This document shows positions 1 to 5,983 of a DNA stretch of 7,658 nt, piece after piece. Under the pieces are notes generated by a model. That model saw only the letters and a program-made list of their open reading frames with translations, did no database searches and was not told where the DNA came from. A program made the translations under genes and the position numbers. How positions within the stretch are numbered: position 1 is the first letter of the stretch; the number at the start of each line of letters is the position of its first letter. The DNA is from an uncultured Muribaculum sp. (GTDB lineage: Bacteria; Bacteroidota; Bacteroidia; Bacteroidales; Muribaculaceae), in assembly GCA_947573015.1 (NCBI GenBank), contig CANPDS010000123.1, positions 1 to 7,658 of the forward strand, read 5' to 3'.

Positions 1-852
1 GCCGAAAGCTACTGTATCGGACGCACCGCACCCAAGGCCGAGGCACGCAGCACGGATGGCACGGTGAAATATCTGTTCGATGGCGTAGGTGGGCGCGACA
101 TAGAGGCTGTCTACATCCCCGACCGCGACCGCGCCACTCTCTGCGTAAGTTCCCAAGCCGGGTGCCGCATGGGGTGTCGCTTCTGCATGACCGGCCGGCA
201 AGGCTTCCATGGCAATCTCACCGCCGGACAGATCATCAATCAGGTGCTGTCGATCCCTGAATCGGCTACACTTACCAACATCGTGTTCATGGGCATGGGA
301 GAACCGATGGACAATCTCGACCCGGTGCTCACGGCAATCGAGATCCTCACCGCCCCATGGGGTCTGGCATGGAGCCCGAAACGTATCACGGTAAGTTCAA
401 TCGGCAAACTCGACACTCTGCGCACACTTCTCGACACGACCAAGGTACATGTAGCCATAAGCGTCCACTCCCCATTCAGCGAGGAGCGCGCATCGCTCAT
501 GCCAGTCGAACGGGCCTATCCGCTCAAGGATGTGCTTGAACTGCTGCGCGGATATGACTTCGCCCATCAGCGCCGCCTGTCGGTGGAGTATATAATGTGG
601 GGAGGACTCAACGACAACCTTCGCCATGCACAGGCGCTGGCCCGTCTACTCCGAGGCCTTGATGTGCGCGTAAACCTCATACGCTTCCACGCTATTCCCG
701 ACAGCGAGCTGCGCACCTCCGATGCCGACACAATGATAGCTTTCCGCGATCGCCTCAACGACCTCGGCATCACCGCCACCATACGTACCTCGCGAGGCGA
801 GGACATCGCCGCCGCTTGCGGCATGCTTGCCGGAAAAGCGCGTCAAGCCTGA
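1..852 (+). CDS. rlmN: Dual-specificity 23S rRNA / tRNA adenine-C2 methyltransferase RlmN (5' end cut off by window)
   Basis: Radical-SAM enzyme of the cytoplasm. The family methylates C2 of adenine 2503 in 23S rRNA and of adenine 37 in some tRNAs. The reading frame is open from base 1 (283 residues visible). A GTG at 64 is an internal valine inside the conserved DGTVKYLF stretch, not the start; about 60-70 N-terminal residues are missing compared with usual RlmN length. Numbering from base 1, the [4Fe-4S] motif CRMGCRFC has its cysteines at 55, 59 and 62. A cysteine at 48 sits 7 residues before the cluster, matching E. coli C118 before C125, and C273 in the C-terminal RGEDIAAACGML motif matches the methyl-carrying C355. 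The GMGEP motif of radical-SAM proteins is at 98-102. All catalytic residues are therefore present. The gene converges on the GH31 gene and ends 61 bases before a terminator hairpin. Identification is very secure; only the N-terminus cannot be judged. Confidence 0.97.
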   Translation, partial: AESYCIGRTAPKAEARSTDGTVKYLFDGVGGRDIEAVYIPDRDRATLCVSSQAGCRMGCRFCMTGRQGFHGNLTAGQIINQVLSIPESATLTNIVFMGMGEPMDNLDPVLTAIEILTAPWGLAWSPKRITVSSIGKLDTLRTLLDTTKVHVAISVHSPFSEERASLMPVERAYPLKDVLELLRGYDFAHQRRLSVEYIMWGGLNDNLRHAQALARLLRGLDVRVNLIRFHAIPDSELRTSDADTMIAFRDRLNDLGITATIRTSRGEDIAAACGMLAGKARQA

Positions 853-913
853 CACTCTACAAACCCATCCAGGCAGTCAGAGTGCACCGACGACTATTAT
901 ACTAACATATAAA

Positions 914-949
914 AAAACAATGAGCGGCTTCTCAGTCGCTCATTGTTTT
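914..949. terminator. Hairpin terminator, probably bidirectional
   Basis: A perfect 13-bp inverted repeat pairs 914-926 with 937-949 (core CAATGAGCG / CGCTCATTG). Three more inner pairs, one of them G-U, close a TCTC loop. On the + strand it is followed by a short T run (TTTTA). On the - strand it ends in seven T's (complement of 911-917). It lies 61 bases after the rlmN stop and can stop rlmN transcripts, but its better T tract faces transcripts arriving from the GH31 gene on the - strand. Confidence 0.85.
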
Positions 950-1015
950 AATAATAAACCAATCATTATCACATTTCTTGCAATGGAAAAAGTAATTTTG
1001 CTATGTACTACTAAA

Positions 1016-1058
1016 ACGCCCGGGGCATGAGAAAGTTCAGCCCCGGGCGTATTTTTTT
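1016..1058. terminator. GC-rich hairpin terminator, strongest for + strand, possibly bidirectional
   Basis: A perfect 11-bp GC-rich inverted repeat pairs 1016-1026 (ACGCCCGGGGC) with 1040-1050 (GCCCCGGGCGT), with three further inner pairs across a bulged A. On the + strand it is followed by A and seven T's (1052-1058), the classic intrinsic terminator form. On the - strand it is followed by only four T's. It is the first terminator met by GH31 transcripts and the second met by rlmN transcripts. Confidence 0.88.
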
Positions 1059-1134
1059 GAATTATTTTTCAGGAAGATTTATATTTCACTATATATCAGA
1101 TAGATGGGTAGTGCATTTTTTTTAGAAAAAAATA

Positions 1135-3540
1135 TTATTTCCTGATCAACTCCACAGAAAGAGGTGTATCGCCATGCAACTCTACCACAAACGAGGCATA
1201 TCCCTCAGGCGAAGCGGCCACACGTACATCCCTTCCGCCGGCATTAACCGATACTATATCCGAAGCCTTTATTCCCGGCAAGCGGAAATCCAGAGTGCGC
1301 ACATCAGGCATACCATGATAATGGCCGGTCTGCGCTATCTCGATAGAAATGTGGCGTCCGGCAACATTGCCCCGGAAATCAATCAACGTATATTCACCCT
1401 CTGCGAGCGAACGCGGTGACATGCGGTCATCATCATACATCACAAATGAGCTTGAACCATCCGCACGCGGATAGTATAGCACTGTATATCGCGACGCATC
1501 ATAATCACCTACATTCCCCATACTATATGAAGCCTGCGGAATAAATGCCCCGGAACGCACGAACATCGGCATCTCGCTCAACGGAGCAGCCACCGTGGCC
1601 ACCGAAAGGCCCTCGACAGGCTTAGCTGCCGGATGATGATAATTGATCCACTCGCCCTTCGGGAAGAGTACTACCCGCGAGGTAGCCCCCTGCTCGGTGA
1701 CCGGAGCCACCATAACTTCAGATCCCCATAGATACTGATCGCCCACACTGTCGGGAGCCACGCCACTGTCATGGAAGTTCAGCGGACGCACCAACGGATA
1801 TCCCATCGCAGCATTCTCATAAGCCAAAGTATAGTTATACGGGAGCCAGCGGTAACGTTCACGCACAAGGTCAAGTATAATATCGCGATACTCCGGATAG
1901 CGGAACGGCTCGGCCACCTGTTGTGCATGCGTACGCAATATCGGCGAGAAAGCTCCGAGTTGCAGCCAACGCACATACAGTTCAGGATCTGTAACACGTG
2001 TAGTATCCACAATGGCAAAGCCGCCCACATCATGTCCCATATATCCCAATCCGCTGAGTCCGGAATTAAGCATTATGCGCACCTGAGGCTCCAGGCCACC
2101 CCACGAACGTGCCACATCCGTGCTCCACGGATACACGCTGTAACGCTGCAGACCGGTGGTGCCGCCACGCATCATCGTCATCAGACGCGTGTCGGGGTAT
2201 TCATCCTTAAACAGGTCGTATATGATCTTACTCCACACGTTGCCATACACATTGTGATATTCACGCGCTGTCATGCCATTATGGTGCACAATTGTCTCAG
2301 GATGCACCTCAGGCTCGCCAAGATCGCCCCACCATCCGGCGACTCCATCAGCTGTAAGCATGCGGTAACGTTCGCGCAACCAGCGTCGGGTGTCTGGATT
2401 AGCCACATCAAACATCCCGGCATCGCCCACCCATGTGGTCACATCATGTATATTGCCATCCTTATCATGGGTAAGCATCCCACCTTCGGCAAGCATATTG
2501 TAATTGTCGATAGCACCAATCTTGTTGATATAAGGCTCGGATATAAGCACTGTGTTGACACCGCGCTTCTTCAGATCAGCAAGCATCCCGCGATGGTCAG
2601 GCCACTGGATGGTGTCCCATGTCAGTTTACCCATGTCGGTCTCCTTGCCAAACCAATAAAGGTCGAGCACCACACCATCCACCGGAAACCCCTCGTTGCG
2701 CAATGTGTCCACCACGCCTACAGTCTCGGCCGGCGACTTATAGCCATACTTCGAGGTAATATATCCCAACGCCCAGAATGGCGGCAAATCCTGCCGGCCG
2801 GTAAGACGAGTGAATTCCTCTGTCACTCCGGCAAGCGTACCCTCGCCATATATGAAGAAATATGATACCGGCTGCTTCTGCTCCGAGGTATATATTACAG
2901 GATCGGTCATAACCATAGTGGCGGGAGCATGATCATCGAAAAGCACGCCATAGCCTTCCGAGCTTACAAACATCGGCATGGTAATATTCATCTGTTTTAT
3001 ACGCGGATCATGCCCCTCATAGCCATAATTCTGGCGGTTGTACATCACAAGAGTATCACCGTTGAGTTTGAAGCGGTGTCCACGCTCTCCGGCGCCATAG
3101 AATGTGCCACCCCCGTCGGTGGTGAGCGACATGCTTACCGAACCATCGTCGGTGGTGCGCACGCCATTGTCAGAGAGCAAAGGGGTCATGGTGCCATCGG
3201 CGGTTGAAGAGTCAAACGTCACGCTGCCGGTAATATAATCAAGTGTCACACGCAGTCCGGAGGTGGTGGTCATTATTCCGGTATTTCCCGAACGGACCAC
3301 ACTTCCTGTAAATAGTTGCGGATTGAGCACAGCAGCCTGTGTATGTGTCGGCACCTCTCCAGGCACAAAGTTTTCTACCCTTATTATATCAGGGCTGTAC
3401 GACTTCACTATCACAGTACGGCCATCAGGAAGATTGGCCATCATGGTTCCGGGCGGATACGCGAATGCGTGCCCGGACACCGCAGTGCCGCAACAAAGGA
3501 GAACTGCCACATACTTAAAAAAACGCGAAAATTGCTTCAT
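1135..3540 (-). CDS. Secreted glycoside hydrolase family 31 enzyme (alpha-glucosidase or alpha-1,4-transglucosylase type)
   Basis: Acts on alpha-linked glucosides by a retaining two-step mechanism, probably in the periplasm or at the cell surface. I chose the ATG at 3540 (801 residues) because it begins a good signal peptide: MKQF, a basic stretch, then a hydrophobic core ending GHAFA before YPPG. The open frame extends to a TTG at 3618, but that lies inside a likely promoter box. Order of domains: beta-sandwich N-terminal domain (about 28-250); TIM barrel from PPFWALGY (about 253) to about 580; C-terminal beta domains, including a DUF5110-like stretch (about 685-770, FVMYDDD). The nucleophile is D406 in WWGDLGEPE and the acid/base is D475 in PWSTDVARSW; GHDVGGF lies at 502-508. 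The GDLGEPE form, instead of the commoner WxDMNE, and the 69-residue spacing resemble Cellvibrio Agd31B-type 4-alpha-glucosyltransferases (from memory), so transglycosylation is possible. The gene stands alone, divergent from tRNA-Asp, with no SusC/D genes next to it. Family is certain; exact substrate is not. Confidence 0.95.
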   Translation of the reverse strand: MKQFSRFFKYVAVLLCCGTAVSGHAFAYPPGTMMANLPDGRTVIVKSYSPDIIRVENFVPGEVPTHTQAAVLNPQLFTGSVVRSGNTGIMTTTSGLRVTLDYITGSVTFDSSTADGTMTPLLSDNGVRTTDDGSVSMSLTTDGGGTFYGAGERGHRFKLNGDTLVMYNRQNYGYEGHDPRIKQMNITMPMFVSSEGYGVLFDDHAPATMVMTDPVIYTSEQKQPVSYFFIYGEGTLAGVTEEFTRLTGRQDLPPFWALGYITSKYGYKSPAETVGVVDTLRNEGFPVDGVVLDLYWFGKETDMGKLTWDTIQWPDHRGMLADLKKRGVNTVLISEPYINKIGAIDNYNMLAEGGMLTHDKDGNIHDVTTWVGDAGMFDVANPDTRRWLRERYRMLTADGVAGWWGDLGEPEVHPETIVHHNGMTAREYHNVYGNVWSKIIYDLFKDEYPDTRLMTMMRGGTTGLQRYSVYPWSTDVARSWGGLEPQVRIMLNSGLSGLGYMGHDVGGFAIVDTTRVTDPELYVRWLQLGAFSPILRTHAQQVAEPFRYPEYRDIILDLVRERYRWLPYNYTLAYENAAMGYPLVRPLNFHDSGVAPDSVGDQYLWGSEVMVAPVTEQGATSRVVLFPKGEWINYHHPAAKPVEGLSVATVAAPLSEMPMFVRSGAFIPQASYSMGNVGDYDASRYTVLYYPRADGSSSFVMYDDDRMSPRSLAEGEYTLIDFRGNVAGRHISIEIAQTGHYHGMPDVRTLDFRLPGIKASDIVSVNAGGRDVRVAASPEGYASFVVELHGDTPLSVELIRK

Positions 3541-3615
3541 GGATAAAAACGTTGACATACTATCTAAAAAATCTGTGAAAAGCGCGAAAACCATTGTTTT
3601 CACGTAAGCATAACG

Positions 3616-3623
3616 CAAATATA
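3616..3623 (-). promoter_or_regulatory. Candidate -7 promoter box for the GH31 gene
   Basis: The - strand reads TATATTTG here, an exact match to the Bacteroidetes -7 consensus TAnnTTTG, about 75 bases upstream of the chosen start at 3540. This predicts a leader of about 70 bases. The -33 region at the right distance reads GGTTAT, a poor match to TTTG, so the promoter may be weak or activator-dependent. Confidence 0.45.
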
Positions 3624-3678
3624 AGTGTTTTAGATGGATACGATAACCTTAAGAGAAAATAAAATTGTTAACAGATGT

Positions 3679-3704
3679 AAAAATTAAAAATGCCTTTAAT
3701 TTTT
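3679..3704. repeat. A/T-only perfect inverted repeat upstream of the tRNA promoter
   Basis: AAAAATTAAA (3679-3688) pairs perfectly with TTTAATTTTT (3695-3704) around the spacer AATGCC. It ends 11 bases before the -33 box of the tRNA-Asp promoter. The position suits an A/T-rich upstream element that strengthens a stable-RNA promoter (inference). It could also weakly act as a terminator or insulator between the divergent units. Confidence 0.4.
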
Positions 3705-3715
3705 TTACCAAAACA

Positions 3716-3747
3716 TTTGGTGAATCGGAAAAAGCGCCTTAACTTTG
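3716..3747 (+). promoter_or_regulatory. Bacteroidetes housekeeping promoter of tRNA-Asp
   Basis: TTTG (3716-3719) and TAACTTTG (3740-3747) match the -33 and -7 elements recognised by the primary sigma factor of Bacteroidetes, with a 20-base spacer, which is the typical distance. Transcription would start around 3753-3755, giving a leader of about 45 bases that RNase P removes from the tRNA. This is the clearest promoter in the window and supports the taxonomic assignment. Confidence 0.85.
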
Positions 3748-3797
3748 CATCGCAAAACGGGAGAGACCGGGACACAAAAACAAAAAAAATACTTCAT

Positions 3798-3871
3798 GGT
3801 GCGTTAGTTCAGTAGGTTAGAATACATGCCTGTCACGCATGGGGTCACGGGTTCGAGTCCCGTACGCACCG
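3798..3871 (+). tRNA. tRNA-Asp (anticodon GTC)
   Basis: A full cloverleaf can be drawn in 74 bases. The acceptor stem GGTGCGT (3798-3804) pairs with ACGCACC (3864-3870). The D stem is 3807-3810 / 3820-3823. The anticodon stem CATGC / GCATG (3825-3829 / 3837-3841) encloses loop CTGTCAC with anticodon GTC at 3832-3834. The T stem ACGGG / CCCGT (3847-3851 / 3859-3863) carries the TTCGAGT loop. The discriminator base is G3871, as expected for aspartate. CCA is not encoded (CTG follows), so it must be added after transcription. The gene is monocistronic, with its own promoter and terminator. Confidence 0.97.
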
Positions 3872-3884
3872 CTGAGGAGAGAGG

Positions 3885-3936
3885 AGAACTCTTTGTAATT
3901 TAGCTTCTTTGAAGCTATTTGCAAAGAGTTCTTTTT
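3885..3936 (+). terminator. Terminator of tRNA-Asp
   Basis: An outer perfect 11-bp stem, AGAACTCTTTG (3885-3895) with CAAAGAGTTCT (3922-3932), is capped by an inner 7-bp stem, TAGCTTC / GAAGCTA (3901-3907 / 3911-3917) with loop TTT. A small internal loop separates the two stems. Five T's follow at 3932-3936. It begins 14 bases after the tRNA 3' end, so the trailer is short. Confidence 0.85.
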
Positions 3937-3962
3937 ACTAATTTACGAGAACTCGGAGTAAT

Positions 3963-3983
3963 CTGATAGCTCAGAGCTCTCAG
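3963..3983. repeat. Imperfect dyad upstream of the phosphatase gene
   Basis: CTGATAGCTC (3963-3972) and GAGCTCTCAG (3974-3983) are inverted copies with one mismatch around a central A, and the flanking T/A pair extends the symmetry by one base. It lies about 95 bases before the phosphatase ATG in a gap with no recognisable TTTG/TAnnTTTG promoter. It could be an operator or a leader hairpin; function is not demonstrated. Confidence 0.3.
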
Positions 3984-4075
3984 AGAGATGGTAAACTACC
4001 GATTTCAGAAAACTTTCAGGAGCGGCATTAGCGGAAGTGAGGCCGCAGATTGTATCCTCAATAAAACCAACTGCA

Positions 4076-5101
4076 ATGAAGCCAACCCACCACCGCGCTC
4101 AACTCCATAAGCACATCAGCGCATTTGCGCTCATCCTCATGTCACCGTCAATCCTAATATCATCTCAGGACAACACCCCACAAATGCCGAGCAACACCGC
4201 ATTAATACAATCTTCCGCTACATTGCCCGACGGGCCTACGGAATACCGCCTGCCAGAGCAACTGCCCACAGGCATCACTATAGCCGAATGCTACCTCAAG
4301 GGAAAGAAAAGCCCGGCAACCTGCGAGGATGGCATCGCCGTCACTCCCCACTTCATAGCAGTGATCGACGGAGCCACATCCAAGAGCGACTTCTCGCTCG
4401 ACGGCAAAAAATCAGGACGGCTCGCCATGGAGATAATATGCCGATCGATCAACACTCTCGCCCCTGACGCCACAATGCCCCAGGCGCTGGAGCATATCAC
4501 CTCATCTATCGCAGATTTCTATACCGCTCACGGACTTAACGAAGAGATCGCAGCAGCCCCCAACAAACGATTCGTAGCAAACGGAGTGATATACAGCGTA
4601 GCGCGGCGTGAACTTTGGCAGATTGGCGATTGCCAGCTAAGATATGCCGACACTATCTCCTCCAATGAGAAAGAGATAGACCATATCATGTCGACCGCAC
4701 GTGCTATGATGAACGAAACCGCTCTTGCCGCAGGCATGAGCCCCGAGGAGCTTGCTGCCACCGACCCCGGTCGCCAGTTTATCATGCAGTTCCTGCAACG
4801 ACAGGCACTGCTGCAAAACAACCCCGACCCAAGGCTGCAACACTCCTTCCCTGTATTCGACGGCACACCGATCAACCCTTCCAAAGTAAAGGTATTCAAA
4901 GTGCCGGCCAACACAGAGATAGTGCTTTCCTCCGACGGCTATCCCGACCTCCGGCCTACCCTCGCCGAAAGCGAGAGTACACTACGCCACATACTCACAG
5001 TCGATCCTATGTGCATGCATGAAGGCCTGTCGACAAAGGGCATAACACCGGGCAACCTGTCGTTTGACGACCGTGCATATATCCGCTTCACGCACCACTG
5101 A
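4076..5101 (+). CDS. PP2C-type protein serine/threonine phosphatase with hydrophobic N-terminal segment
   Basis: Metal-dependent phosphatases of this fold remove phosphate from serine/threonine, or act on small phosphorylated targets. Numbering from the ATG at 4076 (341 residues), the metal-binding acids appear in order: D85 in CEDG, D98 in VIDGATSK (replacing the usual DGxGGH), D287 in SSDGY, and D331/D332 in FDDRAY. The GD motif is at 184-185. All core residues are kept, so an active enzyme is likely. The ATG at 4076 follows an A-rich AATAAAACCA stretch and was preferred to an in-frame GTG at 4037. Residues 1-13 are rich in H, K and R and are followed by a hydrophobic run (about 14-29, ISAFALILMSPSILIS), resembling a signal peptide or anchor; the phosphatase domain starts only near residue 67. 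If this start is right the domain would face the periplasm, unusual for PP2C. Downstream starts at 4139 or 4184 would remove all or most of that segment. The gene is a single unit, closed by a terminator. Partner protein unknown. Confidence 0.82.
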   Translation: MKPTHHRAQLHKHISAFALILMSPSILISSQDNTPQMPSNTALIQSSATLPDGPTEYRLPEQLPTGITIAECYLKGKKSPATCEDGIAVTPHFIAVIDGATSKSDFSLDGKKSGRLAMEIICRSINTLAPDATMPQALEHITSSIADFYTAHGLNEEIAAAPNKRFVANGVIYSVARRELWQIGDCQLRYADTISSNEKEIDHIMSTARAMMNETALAAGMSPEELAATDPGRQFIMQFLQRQALLQNNPDPRLQHSFPVFDGTPINPSKVKVFKVPANTEIVLSSDGYPDLRPTLAESESTLRHILTVDPMCMHEGLSTKGITPGNLSFDDRAYIRFTHH

Positions 5102-5142
5102 CCCACAAGTAGCAAAAACCGCTCCGATGGCTAGACGTTACC

Positions 5143-5181
5143 ACACCCTCTGACAGCATAAAAGCACTCAGAGGGTGTTTT
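5143..5181 (+). terminator. Terminator of the phosphatase gene
   Basis: A perfect 11-bp inverted repeat pairs ACACCCTCTGA (5143-5153) with TCAGAGGGTGT (5168-5178). It is followed by TTTTATTATT. It lies 42 bases after the phosphatase stop and separates that gene from the sigma factor unit, so the two are probably transcribed separately. Confidence 0.85.
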
Positions 5182-5275
5182 ATTATTAAACATCCTCTCA
5201 GAGACCCCGATCCATACCACGAAAATCCATTACGATAAAATATTTTCAAAAAAACACACATTTCCACTACCCTGC

Positions 5276-5311
5276 CGTGCGATTTTTTCGTCATAGTTAA
5301 ATAATCGCACG
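5276..5311 (+). promoter_or_regulatory. Perfect inverted repeat abutting the sigma factor start codon
   Basis: CGTGCGATT (5276-5284) and AATCGCACG (5303-5311) are perfect inverted copies separated by 18 bases, and the right arm ends at the base before the ATG at 5312. In RNA this would form a 9-bp stem directly against the start codon, which could hamper initiation. In DNA it could be an operator. No TTTG/TAnnTTTG promoter is visible between the preceding terminator and this site. The pairing is plain to see; its role is inferred. Confidence 0.5.
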
Positions 5312-5947
5312 ATGGACTCTACAGACTATACCGAATTGCTCGTAGCCGGGCAGTTACGCCAAGGAAGCGAAGAGGCATTCCGCTATCTCTATCGCCATCA
5401 CTACGCCGCCATGTGTATGGTGGCGTGGGATTATGTAGGTTCGCGTGCGCTTGCCGAATCAATAGTAAGCGATGTGATATTCCGCCTTTGGGAGAACCAT
5501 GAAAACATCGAGATCCACACCTCCTTGCGGGCATACCTCATAACAGCCACCCGCCACCAGTGTCTCGACTTCCTGAAATCAAAGATCAACCGTCGCGAAG
5601 TGCTCGTGGCCCATCACGACCCCAACTCAGAAGAGAGCCATCAGGATGTATTCGAAGGTCTCACTACCGACGACTGCCCCTTGGGGCGCCTCCTTGAGCA
5701 GGAACTTGAGGAGAAATTACAGAATGCCATCGAAGCTCTTCCCGATGCCACCCGCAAAGTATTCCTGAAAAGCCGCATAGGAGGCCGCACTTACGAAGAG
5801 ATATCCAACGAAGAGGGCATATCGGTCAACACCGTAAAATATCACATGAAGCAAGCCCTGAAGCTACTCGACAATAATCTCAGCCGATATATACATCTTT
5901 TTACGATTATTATTACAATTTCTCAGATTATTGCCTACCCTTATTAA
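5312..5947 (+). CDS. ECF-type RNA polymerase sigma-70 factor (Bacteroides expansion family)
   Basis: An alternative sigma factor of 211 residues that directs RNA polymerase to its target promoters when released from its anti-sigma factor. Region 2 spans about 20-88 (GSEEAFRYLYRHHY through the ATRHQCLDFLKSK stretch) and holds the core-binding and -10-melting helices. A loose acidic linker covers about 100-128. Region 4 spans about 130-187, with a helix-turn-helix in RTYEEISNEEGISVNTVKYH that binds the -35 element. There is no region 1.1 or 3, as in all ECF factors. The C-terminus ends in a hydrophobic tail (YIHLFTIIITISQIIAYPY, 193-211), a trait seen in this family. The FecR-type anti-sigma gene starts 36 bases downstream in the same direction, so the two are almost certainly co-transcribed. 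Its likely target is the SusC-like receptor operon that follows. Start choice: first ATG, immediately after the inverted repeat. Confidence 0.95.
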   Translation: MDSTDYTELLVAGQLRQGSEEAFRYLYRHHYAAMCMVAWDYVGSRALAESIVSDVIFRLWENHENIEIHTSLRAYLITATRHQCLDFLKSKINRREVLVAHHDPNSEESHQDVFEGLTTDDCPLGRLLEQELEEKLQNAIEALPDATRKVFLKSRIGGRTYEEISNEEGISVNTVKYHMKQALKLLDNNLSRYIHLFTIIITISQIIAYPY

Positions 5948-5983
5948 AACCTTTCTCGTCTATATCACATATCCACCTCAACC

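Noticed and set aside
64..66. GTG as start of rlmN.
   Set aside because: The frame is open to base 1 and the upstream codons match the conserved RlmN sequence before VKYLF, so the GTG is an internal valine.
983..1030. A 15-codon reading frame (MEKVILLCTTKTPGA) between the two terminators, with a TAATTTTG box at 993-1000 that could also suggest a small RNA.
   Set aside because: The frame ends inside the terminator hairpin and has no promoter before it. The TAATTTTG box has no -33 element at the right distance. Neither a peptide nor an sRNA is supported.
1771..2865. A long + strand open frame (364 codons) opposite the GH31 gene.
   Set aside because: It lies wholly antisense to a secure GH31 catalytic domain, has low-complexity H/I/T-rich composition and no recognisable domain; it arises from codon bias of the real gene.
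3541..3618. N-terminal extension of the GH31 protein to the TTG at 3618 or the ATG at 3594.
   Set aside because: It would bury the signal peptide 18-26 residues inside the protein, and the TTG overlaps the likely -7 promoter box.
3798..3936. tRNA-Asp as an integration (att) site for a mobile element.
   Set aside because: No second copy of the tRNA 3' end, integrase or other mobile gene is in the window; the gene is followed directly by a normal terminator.
4076..5947. PP2C phosphatase and ECF sigma factor as a partner-switching pair of the RsbU/SpoIIE kind.
   Set aside because: The sigma factor has a FecR-type anti-sigma partner, no STAS or HPK-type anti-sigma gene is present, and a strong terminator separates the two genes.
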